This document shows positions 22,297-24,638 of a stretch of 24,638 nt of DNA, one piece after another (the stretch's first letter is position 1; every line of letters begins with the position of its first letter). The notes beneath the pieces were generated by a model. That model was not told the DNA's origin. It did no database searches and saw only the letters and a list, made by a program, of their open reading frames with translations. Source of the stretch: JACRBE01 sp964429005 (GTDB lineage Bacteria; Chlamydiota; Chlamydiia; Chlamydiales; JACRBE01); assembly GCA_964429005.1 (NCBI GenBank), contig CAYSAJ010000024.1, positions 1-24,638 of the forward strand, given 5' to 3'. Both the position numbers and the translations under genes were made by a program.

Positions 22297-24638
22297 CTAG
22301 CCACCTATTACATAAACAGGAACCTTTTTGGGCTCAGTATCCTCTTTTCTTGGCATGTCAGGCAAGAAATAGTAATAGCTCGAAAGGGTATTGGTTGTTG
22401 AGTAAAGCCCTGGCACAAAGAAATCAATTGGTGTGACTACAACAACATTACCACTGGATGGTGAAGGAGTGGGCCCAGGGGGTGGCACTCCACAATTTGG
22501 AACGTTCACACCATTGAAGATGACAAATTCTGGTGGGTTTGATGGAATAAAAATCACACAAGTGCGGCTTGGTGTACCCACTAAATAGGCAGGATCGGCT
22601 CCCACCCAAAGCTCTCCGGGTGTATTTACTTCCACAGGGCTTGATAAAGTACCTATGTCAGCGCCTATCGAATTAATGTAAATTTCTCCATTCGCTGTGA
22701 TGGATCCGGCAGAAATTGCATTCGCTATAGCTCCAGTTGCCTCGATCGAAACTGTCTCTGCTTGAATAGTCCCTCCTAATGAGACCACGCCTGATGTGGA
22801 ATCGATGCCTCCAAGAAGTGTCATGTTATTAGGGAGGCTTAATGATTGTGTTGTTGTAATCGTAAGAGATGTAGATCCTGTCGATGAACCAATATCAAGG
22901 CTCGCTGCTGCATCAAAATCAATCGTCCCTGATCCAGCCGTGATGGTGAGGTTACGACTACCTGTGATTGGAGCGTTGATAGTGACGTTACTATTGTTAC
23001 TATTCATCGTCGTAGCGCCAGTTAAAGTGAGGGCTCCATCATAAACTTGAGCTGCAGTGTTGATTGTTCCTCCTGTGCTTAGAGTGCCTGAGAACGTCAC
23101 TCCTTGAGGTGAGGAAGAACTTGTTGTCGCAGTGAGGTTTCCTGTGAATTTGGTATCCCCCCCGAAGGTGATGGGGTTGCCTGAGTTGTTTGCAACTAAA
23201 GTGATGGTTGTAAGAGGCTGAGCAACACCCACATCCCCAGATAAGGTGATTGTGCTAGTCCCTGCATTTAAACTCAGCGCCCTGCTTCCCTCAATCGTGC
23301 TTGAAAAACTGATAGGGTTATTTGTAGATGTCATTGTGACATGATCACCCAAATGAACTGGACCTGTATAGGTTTGCTGGTTTGCTCTGTAAGTTGTGCC
23401 ATCCAGATTGATAACAGTTGATCCTGTGACAGAGGTGTTGCCTAAGACACCTGCTGCACCAGCGCCAATATTATGAAGGGTTACTGTTGTTCCCGAAAGA
23501 GTTAAAGAGCTGAGGGCTGACGATGCCCCGATTGCACCTGTGAAGGTAAGTGTTGTCCCTGTTGCGCTGAAGGTTTGTCCGCCGTTGAGAGTTGAAGACA
23601 ACGTAATGGGGTTACTGTTGCTATTGAGTGTTGTATTCGCCGCGAGGGTTACAGCTCCGCTATATGTTTGCTCTGCTGTGTTCACGGTACCACCGATTGA
23701 CGAGGTAGAAGAAAAAGTCACCGCTTTGGGTGTCGTTCCATCGCTGGCGAGCGCCGTGAGGCCACTTGTGAAAGAGGTTGCTGGCATTGAAAAAGGAGAT
23801 CCGCTGTTATCGGCTCTTAAAGAGATTGAAGTAAGAGCGCTTGTCCCTCCAATTGCGCCGCTAAAACCTATAGTGCTTGTTCCTGCGTTGACAGATAATG
23901 ATTGGACACCGTTGATGGTACTACTAAAAGCAATAGCGTTGTTGTTTCCTGTCATCGTAATGTTGCCACCGAGGCTCAAAGGGCCTGTGTAAGTTTGCGC
24001 TGAAGCGTTGTATGTCGTGCTATTGAGAGTAATACCTGTGGAAGAAGTGACATTTGTCGCTCCTGAAACTCCTGCTGATCCAGCCCCGATACCAGAGAGT
24101 GTTATCCCTCCATTTCCTGTTAGTGTTAAGGCTGTGAGAGCACTAGAAGCGCCAATGACGCCGCCAATGTTCACGGTGCTGATTCCTGCATTGGCAGTGA
24201 AGGATTGGATTCCATTAAGTGTGCTAGTGAGGGCAATCGCGTTGTTATTTCCTGTCATCGTAATGTTGCCACCAAGTGTGACAGGGCCTGTGTAGGTTTG
24301 CGCTGCAGCGTTATATGTTGTGCCATTGAGGGTAATGCCTGTGGAAGAAGTGACACTTGTCGCTCCTGAAACACCACTTGATACTCCTCCAAGACCTGAT
24401 AAGGTTGCTCCACCATTCCCTGTTAGTGTTAGACCTGTAAGAGCGCTCGATCCTCCAATCACTCCGCCGATGTTCACTGTACTGGTTCCTGCATTGGCCG
24501 TGAAGGACTGGATTCCATTCATGGTGCTAGTGAGCGCGATGGCGTTGTTATTTCCTGTCATCGTAATGTTGCCACCAAGTGTAACAGGGCCTGTGTAGGT
24601 TTGCGCTGCAGCGTTATATGTTGTGCCATTGAGGGTAA
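22297..24638 (-). CDS. Giant repeat adhesin / filamentous-haemagglutinin-like protein, 5' end missing
   Basis: Open to the right edge of the window, so the N-terminus is missing; about 780 residues are visible. It is built of tandem blocks of about 101 residues rich in Thr, Ser, Gly, Asn and Ala, with recurring NGTTYNAAAQTYTGPVTLGG, NITMTGNNNAIALTSTLNGI and STVNIGGVIGGSSALTGLTL. These are typical of filamentous haemagglutinin or beta-helix surface exoproteins. The three copies nearest the edge are well conserved; those toward the C-terminus are diverged. The last 140 residues differ: a GSITANGEIYINSIGADIG strand region, a Pro-rich CGVPPPGPTPSPSSG spacer, and a tail ending RKEDTEPKKVPVYVIGG. 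No C-terminal autotransporter barrel is seen, so secretion by a two-partner system or a distinct N-terminal barrel is likely. The next gene downstream is licD-like. Confidence 0.8.
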   Translation of the reverse strand, partial: TLNGTTYNAAAQTYTGPVTLGGNITMTGNNNAIALTSTMNGIQSFTANAGTSTVNIGGVIGGSSALTGLTLTGNGGATLSGLGGVSSGVSGATSVTSSTGITLNGTTYNAAAQTYTGPVTLGGNITMTGNNNAIALTSTLNGIQSFTANAGISTVNIGGVIGASSALTALTLTGNGGITLSGIGAGSAGVSGATNVTSSTGITLNSTTYNASAQTYTGPLSLGGNITMTGNNNAIAFSSTINGVQSLSVNAGTSTIGFSGAIGGTSALTSISLRADNSGSPFSMPATSFTSGLTALASDGTTPKAVTFSSTSSIGGTVNTAEQTYSGAVTLAANTTLNSNSNPITLSSTLNGGQTFSATGTTLTFTGAIGASSALSSLTLSGTTVTLHNIGAGAAGVLGNTSVTGSTVINLDGTTYRANQQTYTGPVHLGDHVTMTSTNNPISFSSTIEGSRALSLNAGTSTITLSGDVGVAQPLTTITLVANNSGNPITFGGDTKFTGNLTATTSSSSPQGVTFSGTLSTGGTINTAAQVYDGALTLTGATTMNSNNSNVTINAPITGSRNLTITAGSGTIDFDAAASLDIGSSTGSTSLTITTTQSLSLPNNMTLLGGIDSTSGVVSLGGTIQAETVSIEATGAIANAISAGSITANGEIYINSIGADIGTLSSPVEVNTPGELWVGADPAYLVGTPSRTCVIFIPSNPPEFVIFNGVNVPNCGVPPPGPTPSPSSGNVVVVTPIDFFVPGLYSTTNTLSSYYYFLPDMPRKEDTEPKKVPVYVIGG
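23938..24638. repeat. 303-bp tandem DNA repeats inside adhesin gene
   Basis: Copies begin at 23938, 24241 and 24544 with an exact 303-bp period (101 codons). The visible 95 nt of the right-most copy differ from the next copy at a single base. The full second and third copies are more diverged, roughly 80 percent identical by eye. This implies recent duplication or gene conversion at the 3' edge of the window and a copy number that may vary. Confidence 0.9.

Noticed and set aside
23540..24598. Several long plus-strand open frames of about 90-150 codons opposite the adhesin gene
   Set aside because: They mirror the 303-bp repeats in an antisense frame; the Val/Pro/Leu-rich translations are by-products of the Ser/Thr/Gly codons on the coding strand.
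23938..24638. Regularly spaced repeats suggestive of a CRISPR array
   Set aside because: The units are 303 bp, keep the reading frame and encode protein; no short repeats with unique spacers occur.

Overview
The window looks like a stretch of accessory genome from an environmental (amoeba- or arthropod-associated) member of the Chlamydiota, possibly Simkania-like. No phylogenetic marker gene is present, so this is inferred from gene content: an inverse autotransporter with a beta-helix passenger of the type common in chlamydial relatives, Inc-like proteins with paired hydrophobic segments, a DsbB/DUF5993 pair, low-to-moderate GC content, and many exported proteins of unknown function.

Left part (1-3960): a BBP7-like outer-membrane barrel (minus strand) is divergent from a bicupin (oxalate-decarboxylase-like) gene. 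The bicupin is translationally coupled (ATGA overlap) to a predicted lipase-like lipoprotein. A DUF2177 membrane protein follows.

Centre-left (3960-9807): a gene-free stretch with a possible gene remnant precedes a run of four plus-strand genes. These are a 735-residue unknown protein with a Gly/Ala-rich linker, a 375-residue protein with a papain/transglutaminase-like Cys-His-Asp pattern, a GNAT-like protein, and an unknown 316-residue protein. The first two have extremely AT-rich leaders and Ser/Ala/Thr-rich N-termini and look like an effector cluster.

Centre (9915-15818): an inverse autotransporter is convergent with a GNAT gene that begins in two A9 tracts. Then, on the minus strand, come an overlapping DUF5993-dsbB pair (the 51-residue DUF5993 gene is easily missed) and a compact, signal-peptide-bearing RHS protein ending in a type-37 polymorphic toxin domain, with a probable immunity gene 7 nt downstream.

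Right part (16231-24638): a 759-residue membrane/helical-repeat protein is followed by an orphan HigA-type antitoxin with a possible toxin stub, a Sel1-repeat lipoprotein, tRNA-Asn with a clear terminator, a small Inc-like membrane protein, and a small secreted protein with a strong terminator. Last come an exported LicD-like protein and a giant repeat adhesin that runs off the right edge. The licD mRNA can form a perfect 12-bp hairpin that buries both its ribosome-binding site and its start codon.

Overall the region is dominated by envelope, secreted and inter-organism interaction functions. The most novel signals are the licD start-site hairpin, the Cys-His-Asp candidate effector with its AT-rich-leader neighbours, and the compact secreted RHS toxin/immunity pair.
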